Source of the DNA: Chryseobacterium cucumeris | GTDB taxonomy: Bacteria; Bacteroidota; Bacteroidia; Flavobacteriales; Weeksellaceae | Length of the DNA: 64,000 nt | Direction of reading: 5' to 3' | Assembly (NCBI RefSeq): GCF_016775705.1 | Contig: NZ_CP068760.1 | Location: forward strand, 3,162,001 to 3,226,000 | Part shown: positions 7,436-16,295 of the stretch, piece after piece | Numbering within the stretch: position 1 is the stretch's first letter | How the letters are laid out: every line of letters begins with the position of its first letter | Program-made: the position numbers and the translations under genes | The notes under the pieces: model-generated | Told to the model about the DNA's origin: nothing | The model's database searches: none | Seen by the model: only the letters and a program-made list of their open reading frames with translations

Positions 7436-9680
7436 GCTCAGTTTCGTTTTTATATTTTTCGATCACTTTTCTCTGCTCTTTTGCGACATCATAGATCAGC
7501 TCAAGAATATCGTGGATATTTTTAAGCTCGGTTAAATGTGAAATTTTATCAGGATCTCTTCGGTCAACAATTTCATTTTCTTCAATCTCTGTTTTTCTTT
7601 TCAGGAGCATATCTTCAATGGAGGAATCTTCCGGCTCAAGACGGCTTTCCATTTTCAGTGTTTCGTTAATATCATTTCCGTTGAGAAGGGTAGAGGTTTG
7701 CTGCATTTCGGCCTCAATCTTTCTGCTCCAGCTTTCAGCATCTATTTCAGGATACTGCTCATTACTTTTTGCATATTGGGATAGGGAAGCCGTATAGGCA
7801 GTAATCAGGTGAGATGTTGCCACAAACTGGTGAACCACTTCCAGTTTTTTCTGCTGATTTTTAGGATCAGAAATCATTCTCTGGAAATTATCGGAAAGGT
7901 TAGCCAAAGAAATAATGGCATTTTTTCGCTTTACCTTATAATCTTCGAGATCGAAATTTCCCTGTAGGAATTTGGAAATCACGCTCTGGAAGTAGATAAG
8001 GTTGTCCGCGGCAGACTTCTTCATTAGATCCAGGTTTTGCGTATGTTCCCAAACCGGCAGTACAATATATGACACGGCAAAGGCAATGATCCCGGCAATA
8101 GCAGTATCCAGGATTCTGTCTTTAAAAATAACATTGACTTTCCCTGGGTTTAAGAAATTAAAGCTGAGGAATACATAGATTGTCATAAATAATACCGCCC
8201 AGAAATATCTTCCTTTCAGAAAGCTGAAACACATGATCATGCTGATCAGAAGGATCGCAAATAAAACGCCATTAATATGGACAAAATGGAGAATGGCATA
8301 AGCTATACTTGCTCCGGCAATGGTTCCATAGAGACGGAGAAGGTTTCTCTGTTTAGTGATGGAATATGCGGGTTTTAAGATCGCTGTAATGGTAATTAAT
8401 ATCCAATACGTGTGTCCAAGTCCCAGAAAATCGAACATAGAAAAAACGTATCCCAATAGCAGAGCTGTTGTAATTCTTATAGCATGGCGGAAATGGGAAG
8501 ATGATAAGGAAATATTATTTCTCAGAACCTTAGCATTCAGTTTAGGTTCATTGGGCATAAATTTCTTAAGATCCAACCCTGTAGATAAACTTTTCGCCAG
8601 CTTGATATCCTGTGAAAATACTTTATATATTTCGTTGATTTCTTTCGTGATTTCATAGATACGCATCAGGATCTGGCGCAGGATCATGAAATTTTCCAGA
8701 TTGTCGGGAGAAAGCTGTTTATTTCTGAGTTCGAAATAATTATAATTTAAGTTATTTAATTCCTCTTCCAGATTAAACATCGGCTTGGCTCTGGTACCAC
8801 TTTGCAGGGCGATTCCGATATTGGTGATCTCTTCCGCCAGAAGGTTAAGATAATCATGGATATTCACCAGGATCATACTGTCTTCAAAGCTCTGCTGTAA
8901 CTTTTGATAGTCACTTTCCGAGGTCATCAGTTTTTCATGAAGGTCCATCGAATTAAGAAACATCAGCATTAATAAGCGGCTGGTGGTCGTAGATTCATTG
9001 ACAATAGTTCTGGTTTTGAAAACGGTTTCTCTGGTATCTTCCTGAAGGTTTTTTATTTCAATCTGCTTGGCAATAACCTGAGTGGTCAGCTTATTAAAAT
9101 CCGGATTTTTCTGATAATAATTGGCTTTGATCTTTAAAAACTCAGCCAGCTGAAGATAATTTTCGCCAATCATCTGGCTTGCCAGTTTATAAGGACGAAT
9201 GGTAGTTACAATAAGGAATATCAACAGAAACCAGATACAGCCTGAAGCAAATATCAGCAGACTTTTAAAAATATTGCTTCCTGTAAGATGCCCGTCAATA
9301 AAGATGGCCAGTACTACCAAAGATAATGAGCCTACTGCAGCCAATCTCTGGCCATAAACGCCAATCAGGGAGAAAAACATCCCGAAGACAATGACTTCCA
9401 GAATGACCAGCACTTTAATATTCATCACAAGACTGGCAATAAGTGCTACAAAGACAAAACAGCAGATCGCAAAAGTAAGGGCATTTCTTCTTCGGATAAA
9501 TGGACCTGGCTGGTCGGTAAGGGCTACAAAGCTGGTTCCTAGTGGGAAAAGGAAGTATTCTTTCAAAATCCCGAAGTGGGCGAGGACTAAACAAGGCAGA
9601 ACAGTAGCTAATGTAATTCTGATCGCAGAATATACATACTGACTGGTTACAAATTTTTTTAGTTCCGCCGAATAGTTCAT
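7416..9680 (-). CDS. FUSC/YccS-type inner membrane protein
   Basis: The 754-residue protein has two blocks of membrane helices (about residues 20-165 and 395-550), each followed by a long cytoplasmic helical region. This is the duplicated layout of the YccS/FUSC family (fusaric-acid resistance-like, aromatic acid exporter-like). The second block includes the family-typical segment with HAIRITTALLLGY and GHTYWILITITAILKPAYS. Substrate unknown; members are thought to export aromatic acids or support the envelope. It stands alone, with an exact minus-strand TATTTTTG element at 9685-9692. Confidence 0.85.
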   Translation of the reverse strand: MNYSAELKKFVTSQYVYSAIRITLATVLPCLVLAHFGILKEYFLFPLGTSFVALTDQPGPFIRRRNALTFAICCFVFVALIASLVMNIKVLVILEVIVFGMFFSLIGVYGQRLAAVGSLSLVVLAIFIDGHLTGSNIFKSLLIFASGCIWFLLIFLIVTTIRPYKLASQMIGENYLQLAEFLKIKANYYQKNPDFNKLTTQVIAKQIEIKNLQEDTRETVFKTRTIVNESTTTSRLLMLMFLNSMDLHEKLMTSESDYQKLQQSFEDSMILVNIHDYLNLLAEEITNIGIALQSGTRAKPMFNLEEELNNLNYNYFELRNKQLSPDNLENFMILRQILMRIYEITKEINEIYKVFSQDIKLAKSLSTGLDLKKFMPNEPKLNAKVLRNNISLSSSHFRHAIRITTALLLGYVFSMFDFLGLGHTYWILITITAILKPAYSITKQRNLLRLYGTIAGASIAYAILHFVHINGVLFAILLISMIMCFSFLKGRYFWAVLFMTIYVFLSFNFLNPGKVNVIFKDRILDTAIAGIIAFAVSYIVLPVWEHTQNLDLMKKSAADNLIYFQSVISKFLQGNFDLEDYKVKRKNAIISLANLSDNFQRMISDPKNQQKKLEVVHQFVATSHLITAYTASLSQYAKSNEQYPEIDAESWSRKIEAEMQQTSTLLNGNDINETLKMESRLEPEDSSIEDMLLKRKTEIEENEIVDRRDPDKISHLTELKNIHDILELIYDVAKEQRKVIEKYKNETEPTPPQS

Positions 9681-9684
9681 ATTA

Positions 9685-9692
9685 CAAAAATA
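9685..9692 (-). promoter_or_regulatory. -7 element of the FUSC-family gene
   Basis: CAAAAATA on plus reads TATTTTTG on minus, an exact TAnnTTTG only four bases before the start codon at 9680. Either the transcript is nearly leaderless or the true start is a little downstream. Confidence 0.45.
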
Positions 9693-9795
9693 GCTATTGA
9701 ATTTAAGAAAATCGCCATAAATAAGAGACTTTTATTAACTTAAATATTATATTTTTTTTAATTAAGATGTAGTATTATTTAAAATAAATTGACAG

Positions 9796-9927
9796 ATGAA
9801 ACATATGAATGAGTCGCCACTTACAATTCGTCATTTTTTAACACAACAGCTAACAAATCCTGTTCCACGAATTCCTATCTTAGCTTATCTCAAGCGTAAA
9901 TTATCATTTTATGAATTTCATCAGTAA
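9796..9927 (+). CDS. Possible 43-residue leader ORF overlapping the beta-lactamase start
   Basis: An ATG-started frame of 43 codons (MKHMNESPLTIRHFLT...) ends with TAA at 9925-9927, 17 bases inside the metallo-beta-lactamase gene at 9911 in another frame. The peptide is basic and has no known motif. Such an overlap would allow translational coupling. It may equally be a chance ORF; only conservation could decide. Confidence 0.25.
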   Translation: MKHMNESPLTIRHFLTQQLTNPVPRIPILAYLKRKLSFYEFHQ

Positions 9928-10669
9928 AAATATAGTGGCCATTTTGTTTCCTTTGATCATGTTAAGCTGTAGCTCACAGAGCAAAAACAGTTTTAAAGCA
10001 AAGAAAATATATGAATCAAAAACCCTGATCATTACTCAGATTTCAGAGAATTCTTTTATTCATACCTCCTTTAAACAGACCAATGATTTCGGGAATGTAC
10101 CCTGTAATGGATTGATTGTAAAAGATCATCACGAAACCGTTGTTTTTGATACACCTACCAATGATAAAAGTTCAGAAGAGCTGATACAATGGATTAATGA
10201 AAAGCTTGATTCGAAAATTAAGGCCATTATTCCAACCCATTTTCATGATGATAGCTTAGGAGGATTAATGGCTTTCCATAAAAAGAATATTCCCTCTTAT
10301 GCATATGCTAAAACCATCGAATTAGCAAAAGAAAATAATTTTGTTATTCCTGAAAACAGTTTTAATGATTCTGTTATTTTAAAAGTCGGGGATAAAGATG
10401 TCATTGCAAAATTTTTCGGTGAAGGGCATACAAAAGACAATGCTGTGGGATATTTTCCAGGCGAGAATATTTTATTTGGAGGCTGTTTATTAAAAGAGCT
10501 GGAGGCGGGGAAAGGGTATCTGGGAGATGCCAATCTTTCTGCCTGGTCCAATACCGTTGAAAAAGTAAAAAAAGAATATCCGGATGTGAAAATTGTTGTT
10601 CCCGGACATGGCGACTACGGTGATGGAAAACTTCTTGACTATACGATTACATTATTTAAAGGTCAATAG
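9911..10669 (+). CDS. Subclass B1 metallo-beta-lactamase, predicted lipoprotein
   Basis: A 252-residue di-zinc beta-lactamase that should hydrolyse penicillins, cephalosporins and carbapenems. All B1 ligands are present: H110-x-H112-x-D114 (THFHDDSLGG), H173 (GEGHTKDN), C192 (LFGGCLLK) and H233 (VPGHGD). K195, three residues after the Cys, matches the substrate-carboxylate-binding lysine of IMP and related enzymes, and the GYLGDAN segment also resembles IMP. The N-terminus ends in LIMLSC20, a lipobox, so the enzyme is probably membrane-anchored rather than free in the periplasm. It does not look like the secreted BlaB type. I cannot name the allele family. Three 96-bp direct repeats follow. 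Confidence 0.93.
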   Translation: MNFISKNIVAILFPLIMLSCSSQSKNSFKAKKIYESKTLIITQISENSFIHTSFKQTNDFGNVPCNGLIVKDHHETVVFDTPTNDKSSEELIQWINEKLDSKIKAIIPTHFHDDSLGGLMAFHKKNIPSYAYAKTIELAKENNFVIPENSFNDSVILKVGDKDVIAKFFGEGHTKDNAVGYFPGENILFGGCLLKELEAGKGYLGDANLSAWSNTVEKVKKEYPDVKIVVPGHGDYGDGKLLDYTITLFKGQ

Positions 10670-10949
10670 TGAATTTTTGCTTCGCAAAGTGAATAGTGAA
10701 TGTTTGCAGCATAAAAAAATTGACAAGCGAAGCGGATTGACGATTGACTATTCACGAATCAAAAGTAAATTTTTACTTTGCAAAGTGAATGGTGAATGAT
10801 TGCAGCATAAAAAAATTGACAAGCGAAACGGATTGACGATTGACTATTCACTAATCAAAAGTGAATTTTTACTTTGTAAAGTGAATGGTGAATGATTGCA
10901 GCATAAAAAAATTGACAAGCGAAGCGGATTCACCATTGACAATTGACAT
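10669..10949. repeat. Three tandem 96-bp repeats (family A words)
   Basis: Copies start at 10669, 10765 and 10861, exactly 96 bases apart. Each runs GT(G/A)AATTTTT(G/A)CTT(C/T)G..AAGTGAAT and later GCAGCATAAAAAAATTGACAAGCGAA. Copies 1 and 2 end with GATTGACTATTCAC; copy 3 diverges into CACCATTGACAATTGACAT. The words GTGAAT and ATTCAC recur on opposite sides, so each unit can form a hairpin. The array starts in the last base of the beta-lactamase stop codon and ends at the shared terminator. Confidence 0.9.
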
Positions 10950-10989
10950 AAAAAAAGCCTCCATACAATAATGTATGAGGCTTTTTTTA
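10950..10989. terminator. Bidirectional terminator between the beta-lactamase and porV
   Basis: AAAAAAGCCTC-C-ATAC / GTAT-G-AGGCTTTTTTT around AATAAT. A-run and T-run flank the stem on the two sides, so it can serve both convergent genes. Confidence 0.9.
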
Positions 10990-11004
10990 TCGCTTTTTCT
11001 TTTA

Positions 11005-12168
11005 TTAACGATCGTTGTTGGATGTTTCTTCTCCGATGTTCCAGGTTAGACCGAAACGAAGCGTGTTATCCAAAGCACTGTTGATCTTAGACATATTGAT
11101 CAGGTAAGAAAGATCAAGTCCGAAAGAACGGTATCTTAGCCCAACCCCTGCAGTTGCAAACTGTCTTGCTCCCTGCTCTTCACTTTCATGGAAGTAACCT
11201 CCTCTTACAGAAAATGCATTGTCATAAGAATATTCCAGAGCACCACTGTACATGATACTGTTTTTATTTTTGAAAGATTTTCCGATACCAGCCATTGGTC
11301 CTACATTCGGGATCTGGTAGATAGGCTGTCTTGTATTCGGGTCTATTCCTGCATACTCAGATCCAGGAACTAATAGTTTTGAACCTTCCACAGAAATTCC
11401 AACTCTGTTCATATCATCCAGGTACATATCGTATCCAACCCCTAATCTTGCCATAGTAGGAAGATAAGATCTTGATTCTTCATTCCCTGTATAATCCAGT
11501 TTTGGACCTAAGTTCTGAATAGCTAAACCTGCATTGATTTTACCATCATATCCGCCAATACTGGAGAATCTTGGAGAGGTATAGTATCCTGAAACGTCTA
11601 CTGCAAAACTGTTCGCAGCCTTAAGTGTTGTATCTGTGTTGAATCCTCCGGCTAAGTCTGAACGGATAAATCTACCGGTAACAGCTCCGGAGAATGAATC
11701 AGAAAGTTTCAAAGCGTAGGCAACGTCAATGGAGAATTCGTTTGGTTTTGATGTACCCATAGAAGCAATTTCTGTACCCACCAATTGAGTCAGGTCTACC
11801 TGTCCCATATTGAAATAATAGATACTCGCGGAGATTGTAGATCTTTCTTCCTGTCCTAAAAACTTATGGAACGAAGCATATAATAAGAATACATCATTGG
11901 TAAGTTTTCCCATGTAAGGCGTATAGTTAAGACCTACGGAAGAACTTGTCCTGCTGAAAGGGTATTTAGCCGCATTCCAGAATTGTGAAAATGCATCCGG
12001 AGAGGTTACCACCCCCTGATCTCCCATACCTCCCGATCTTGCATCAGGTGCAATTCTTAAGAAAGGAGCTCCGGTAAGAACTGGGTTTACTTTACCTAAA
12101 TCTTGCGAATAGCCTAAAAAACCAGCACTCAAACCAAATCCTAATAGCAGTTTAGTAGTTAAATTCAT
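11005..12168 (-). CDS. porV: Type IX secretion outer membrane protein PorV (LptO)
   Basis: PorV is an outer-membrane beta-barrel of the type IX secretion system; it takes cargo from the SprA translocon and carries it to the PorU sortase. The 387-residue product has a signal peptide (ending GYSQ), the conserved start FLRIAPDARSGGMGDQGVVT, then alternating barrel strands and a last segment with RYRSFGLDLSYLI. It follows porU with a gap of only 60 bases, so the two form an operon, and gldJ lies divergently beyond. The cluster matches the gldJ-porU-porV neighbourhood known in Flavobacterium johnsoniae. Many cargo proteins, including the DUF285 proteins here, would depend on it. Confidence 0.95.
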   Translation of the reverse strand: MNLTTKLLLGFGLSAGFLGYSQDLGKVNPVLTGAPFLRIAPDARSGGMGDQGVVTSPDAFSQFWNAAKYPFSRTSSSVGLNYTPYMGKLTNDVFLLYASFHKFLGQEERSTISASIYYFNMGQVDLTQLVGTEIASMGTSKPNEFSIDVAYALKLSDSFSGAVTGRFIRSDLAGGFNTDTTLKAANSFAVDVSGYYTSPRFSSIGGYDGKINAGLAIQNLGPKLDYTGNEESRSYLPTMARLGVGYDMYLDDMNRVGISVEGSKLLVPGSEYAGIDPNTRQPIYQIPNVGPMAGIGKSFKNKNSIMYSGALEYSYDNAFSVRGGYFHESEEQGARQFATAGVGLRYRSFGLDLSYLINMSKINSALDNTLRFGLTWNIGEETSNNDR

Positions 12169-12228
12169 ATGTTGTCTTTTATATATTATCAGTTTTTTAT
12201 TAATATTATTGTCTATTGTTCTATTTTA

Positions 12229-15200
12229 TTATTTCAAAAGTACCATTTTTTCTACAGCTGTAGCACTTCCTTTGCATTTTTCTTGATTTTGACTTTTTGC
12301 AAATATCTTAAAAATATACGTACCTTTTGCTACAGTAGCTCCAAAATCATCTCTTCCGTCCCATTCTATGGCCTGACGAGGGGTTCTGAAGCCCTGTAGG
12401 AACGGTTCTGCAACCACCGGCTGCGACAAAGTTCTTACCAATCTTCCTGTTATTGTATAAATTTGTACGTTCACATCCAGAATATCATCACAATTGTGTT
12501 CAAACTGAATATAGGTTTTGTTGGTAAATGGATTTGGCCAGTTCAGCGGACGGTTTATTGTCAGATGCTGGTCAGACTCATCTTTAACTTCAAAATTTAA
12601 CGTAGCAGTTGTAGAATTATTGTTTATATCCCAAACTTTAAATGTTAATTGATGCTGTCCTATTGCAAGATTTCTGAAAGGGTAGGTTACATTTCCTTTC
12701 TGGTATTCAGCAAGACTAGGATTTAAACATCCGTTTCCTTCTCCCGGAGCATAAAAATCATTTAAAACAACAGTATTGATAATCTGCCCGTCAAGATATA
12801 CTGTAATATCATGCCCTACACCGGATCCTGTTGAATTAATTCCTGTATCATCGGTAAGACAGGCAAGAAGCATTGGATTCTGATTGGTAATTCCACCATC
12901 TGCAAAGTTGGTGTTGTTCATATACAGTTTTACTTTTGGAGGCTGATTATCATTGATTCCGTTTGGATTAATATCGCCTACCTGTACAGCCTGATTGTTG
13001 AAAACATCCGTTGACTTATTATCTGCATAGGCTAGTATTCTTCCCTGGCCTACAGCATAGTTAATGTCTTTAGGTACATAGAATTCAGCAGTGAAAACCC
13101 CATTTACAGCAGTTCCTGCAGATTTTACAATAGCACTTCCTTCCTCAGTATACTCTAACACCGGAGATAAAACGCCACTGTTATTTAATGTTTTTTTATT
13201 TAATCTCTTATCAAAAATATTGATGCTGACCTTTCCGTTGAAGGTATTGTTCAGTGTTCCGTTCGGATTATTGATGTGTCCTTTGATTTTTACAAAATCC
13301 AGCCCTCTGATCAGTCCCGGAACAGGTGTTTCAATATTATCAATAACCAGGAGTCTTTGTGGTCTGCTTAATTTCATGGCAGGATCACCCAGTAAGTTTA
13401 CTTTTAAGTGGTTACTGTTTGGTCCTTTTTGTTTTTTGGCAATTAAGTGGGCATTCCCCAGCGTATTAAAGTCGTCATTGGTTAACTTAAAAATATTCTG
13501 AGTAAAGGTATTGGTAAAATCACGTCCATAATCAACCCCGATAGCACGGCTGGAAGTAATCATGGTAGAAACACCTCCCTGTTTCATCTTAATAAACTGT
13601 TCTCCTACAGAGTTGGTTGAAGGTTCGTCCCATAATGTAAACTCACAGGTAATGGTAGATACAAACGGGAATCTGCTGTATACATTAGAGAAATTGTTGG
13701 CATTCTGAACTTCTGTGCTGGTAAGTACTCTTTCCTGTGCCCAGCCATTGATTCCTCCGTGTCCGAAATAAAACAGATATAAGCTGTTTCCGATAGCATT
13801 GGAAATGGCCTGGTTTACCTGCGGATATCTTCGTCCTCCGGAAGTACTCTGGGCGGTAAAGGCATCCATGTATAATTTTTTAACATTATACTCTTTAAGT
13901 TCTTGCTGGCCAGGCTGTTCAAATATGCCGGCAAGGGAGTTGTTCATGACATTGTGGAAAGGGCTTCCCCCTTCGTTGTTATCATCCACTACAAAGTCAA
14001 GTCGCATACGCCAGTCTCCAAACGGGCTCGACTGTCCCTGAAGGGAATTATAGTAAGCCAGTGTTTTATTGATCATATCTCCGGCTTCACTGGCATTGGC
14101 TGCCGGAATTCTGCCAACCGGAAGATCCGGAAGGTTGTTTTCAATTAATAATGTATTCTGCGGCTTGGTCATTACGATATAATCATCCGTCACAAAAGAG
14201 GATACATAATCGGAAGACTGCTCACTCTGATAGCTGGCAACAACGTTTGAATTATTCGGAACCCTGTTTTTATAATCGTATGAAGCATCCCCAAGGATAA
14301 ATACATATTGAAGTCTTCCCAGTGGAGTATTGAGTTTACTTACGAAATCTCTTATCGCGGTAAGATCTTTACTTCCGCTGCCATATTCCTCGTAGATTTT
14401 ATTGATGTCAACAATTTCTACCTTATAGTTATTCTTGGTTTGATGGTAGTTGGCAATTCTCTGAGCCTGGCCCATCATTTCAGGAACGGTAAGGATCAGA
14501 TAATCTACGTTTTGTATTGCGGAAAGATTCTGATTCGAGATTCTTCCCACAAACTGCGGACTGAAAGCCGCATCAGCACGGAAAGCTACAAACTCATTGT
14601 TGAAATTCTGATCAGCAGCTGTGTACGCAAAGCTGAAGGAACCGGCTCCTGCCTTATTCACTCTTCTATTGGCGTTTGTAATATCCGTTACATCCCATAC
14701 CTGTTCTATAGCAGCAGCATTACTGATACTGAAACCATAGTCTGTATTGCTTCCACTTACAATTGAGTAATCCCTGAAGTTCATTTGTGAACCATTGAAT
14801 GCAAGGTTTTCCTTATACTGAACCTCTACATAATCAAAATAGAAAGTTCCATTCGGATTCTTGGAGATATCAGGATTATAAACCAGTGTAAACTGATTTC
14901 CGGTAAGATTGGTTAATGTTCCAGTATAAGTTACCGGATAGAAAGTATACTGATACGAAGAGGTGTCTGTAGGAATTACCTGCAGCGGGTGCGGATTTAA
15001 ATTGTTGATTTTAAAATCTATCGTATTCTGCTGGGAATTGTACGCTACCACCTGGGTTCTGTATCGTATTACATCATTCGCCTGTATCGGGGAATTGGTA
15101 GTAAATGTTACTGTTTTTTCATTGGTGAAAGGAATATCTTCTACCCATGTTCTTCCTACTTTTAACAGGTTTTTCTGATCCTTGTTGATCACCTGGTAAC

Positions 15201-16131
15201 TGTCATACCTTGTAATCAGCTGGGCTGGAAGGTTTCCGTCTACAGTCGCAACCCTTTTCCCCGCACCTTTATCAAAGTTGATATAATAATAGGAGAAATC
15301 CTCATAGATGTTTTTGACATTATTGCTTCTTTCACTGAACCGGGTATCGTGTCTTTTAAAACCGTTCCCGTTGGAAGTATCATAAAGGTTGTATCCGTCG
15401 GGACCCTGTGCATAGAAAAGAGCGTAGTCATTGTCATTCCATACCCCGTCATCTTCACCTACCACCTGAATGGCATTTTCCTGTAAAGCACCGTATCTTG
15501 GATCCTGGTTGTATTCGGGAAGCATGATTCCCCCGTTTCCATAAATTCTGAAATTTTTAGGATTTACAGAACCCGGATTGATTCCGTTGTCTTTTAAAAA
15601 CTGCGAAGTGATTTTGAATACTCCGGACTTGTCTACCTTTATTTTATAAAAATTTCCACTTGATAAAGGATTGCCGGTGGTTCCTATTTTATTAACAGTT
15701 CCTGTTGTATTGATAAAAGAAGAAGCTTCCGAAACATTAAACGAAGATAATCTCTGAACACGGCCTTTTACATTTTTAAATAAAGCAATACTAATGCTGG
15801 CATAGCTTTCACCATCTAAAGTATAATAGGAAACATCTGCTACATCATAATCAGGAAGTCTGCCCTTATCCAGTTCAAACAAATCCTGATTTGAAACGCT
15901 TTCCCAGACAAGGTCTGAGATTTTTAATTGCTTTTCTCCGATTTTTTGCTTGCTTACGATAAAAACATTATTTTGGCTGTAAGAAAAACCTTCATTTTTA
16001 AAATTAGGAAGATTTAATTTTGTGTCACCAAAATCCTGGATTTTAGAACCATTCCATTCTATGGTGTTTCTTTGAGCGTAAAGTGTTGATGCAAAAGCGA
16101 TTAAAGATAAAATCGTAATTTTTCGTTTCAT
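12229..16131 (-). CDS. porU: Type IX secretion system sortase PorU
   Basis: PorU is a surface cysteine peptidase of the gingipain family (C25) that removes the C-terminal signal of T9SS cargo and attaches the protein to a lipid. The 1300-residue product has a signal peptide (MKRKITILSLIAFASTLYAQ), a long N-terminal region, the C25 domain with catalytic His791 (YFGHGGINGW) and Cys829 (STITCEFTLW), and a C-terminal region ending in a FlgD-like fold with EWDGRDDFGATVAKGTYIFK. The length is normal for the family. It is the first gene of the porU-porV unit and is divergent from gldJ. Confidence 0.96.
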   Translation of the reverse strand: MKRKITILSLIAFASTLYAQRNTIEWNGSKIQDFGDTKLNLPNFKNEGFSYSQNNVFIVSKQKIGEKQLKISDLVWESVSNQDLFELDKGRLPDYDVADVSYYTLDGESYASISIALFKNVKGRVQRLSSFNVSEASSFINTTGTVNKIGTTGNPLSSGNFYKIKVDKSGVFKITSQFLKDNGINPGSVNPKNFRIYGNGGIMLPEYNQDPRYGALQENAIQVVGEDDGVWNDNDYALFYAQGPDGYNLYDTSNGNGFKRHDTRFSERSNNVKNIYEDFSYYYINFDKGAGKRVATVDGNLPAQLITRYDSYQVINKDQKNLLKVGRTWVEDIPFTNEKTVTFTTNSPIQANDVIRYRTQVVAYNSQQNTIDFKINNLNPHPLQVIPTDTSSYQYTFYPVTYTGTLTNLTGNQFTLVYNPDISKNPNGTFYFDYVEVQYKENLAFNGSQMNFRDYSIVSGSNTDYGFSISNAAAIEQVWDVTDITNANRRVNKAGAGSFSFAYTAADQNFNNEFVAFRADAAFSPQFVGRISNQNLSAIQNVDYLILTVPEMMGQAQRIANYHQTKNNYKVEIVDINKIYEEYGSGSKDLTAIRDFVSKLNTPLGRLQYVFILGDASYDYKNRVPNNSNVVASYQSEQSSDYVSSFVTDDYIVMTKPQNTLLIENNLPDLPVGRIPAANASEAGDMINKTLAYYNSLQGQSSPFGDWRMRLDFVVDDNNEGGSPFHNVMNNSLAGIFEQPGQQELKEYNVKKLYMDAFTAQSTSGGRRYPQVNQAISNAIGNSLYLFYFGHGGINGWAQERVLTSTEVQNANNFSNVYSRFPFVSTITCEFTLWDEPSTNSVGEQFIKMKQGGVSTMITSSRAIGVDYGRDFTNTFTQNIFKLTNDDFNTLGNAHLIAKKQKGPNSNHLKVNLLGDPAMKLSRPQRLLVIDNIETPVPGLIRGLDFVKIKGHINNPNGTLNNTFNGKVSINIFDKRLNKKTLNNSGVLSPVLEYTEEGSAIVKSAGTAVNGVFTAEFYVPKDINYAVGQGRILAYADNKSTDVFNNQAVQVGDINPNGINDNQPPKVKLYMNNTNFADGGITNQNPMLLACLTDDTGINSTGSGVGHDITVYLDGQIINTVVLNDFYAPGEGNGCLNPSLAEYQKGNVTYPFRNLAIGQHQLTFKVWDINNNSTTATLNFEVKDESDQHLTINRPLNWPNPFTNKTYIQFEHNCDDILDVNVQIYTITGRLVRTLSQPVVAEPFLQGFRTPRQAIEWDGRDDFGATVAKGTYIFKIFAKSQNQEKCKGSATAVEKMVLLK

Positions 16132-16270
16132 GTTTACTATTGAAATTGCTAAATTACAAAATAAATGAAAATTTTAGAATTAAATTGTGATACAATAAAA
16201 TTAATTTGTTAACGTTTTTCAAAAAAATCAAATGTTTACTTGATTTATTGAATAATTTATTTTTTCTTTG

Positions 16271-16277
16271 TACTTTG
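16271..16277 (+). promoter_or_regulatory. Possible -7 element of gldJ
   Basis: TACTTTG, one base short of TAnnTTTG, 18 bases upstream of the gldJ ATG. It is a weak match, but it lies at the right distance. Confidence 0.3.
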
Positions 16278-16295
16278 AAAATATTTATATCGACT

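Noticed and set aside
9790..9815. TTGACA followed by TATGAA, an E. coli-like promoter before the beta-lactamase
   Set aside because: Bacteroidetes use TAnnTTTG-type promoters; in AT-rich DNA such a match is expected by chance.
13091..13501. Open frame of 136 codons antisense to porU
   Set aside because: Opposite the well-supported sortase gene with no motif; a shadow of codon bias.
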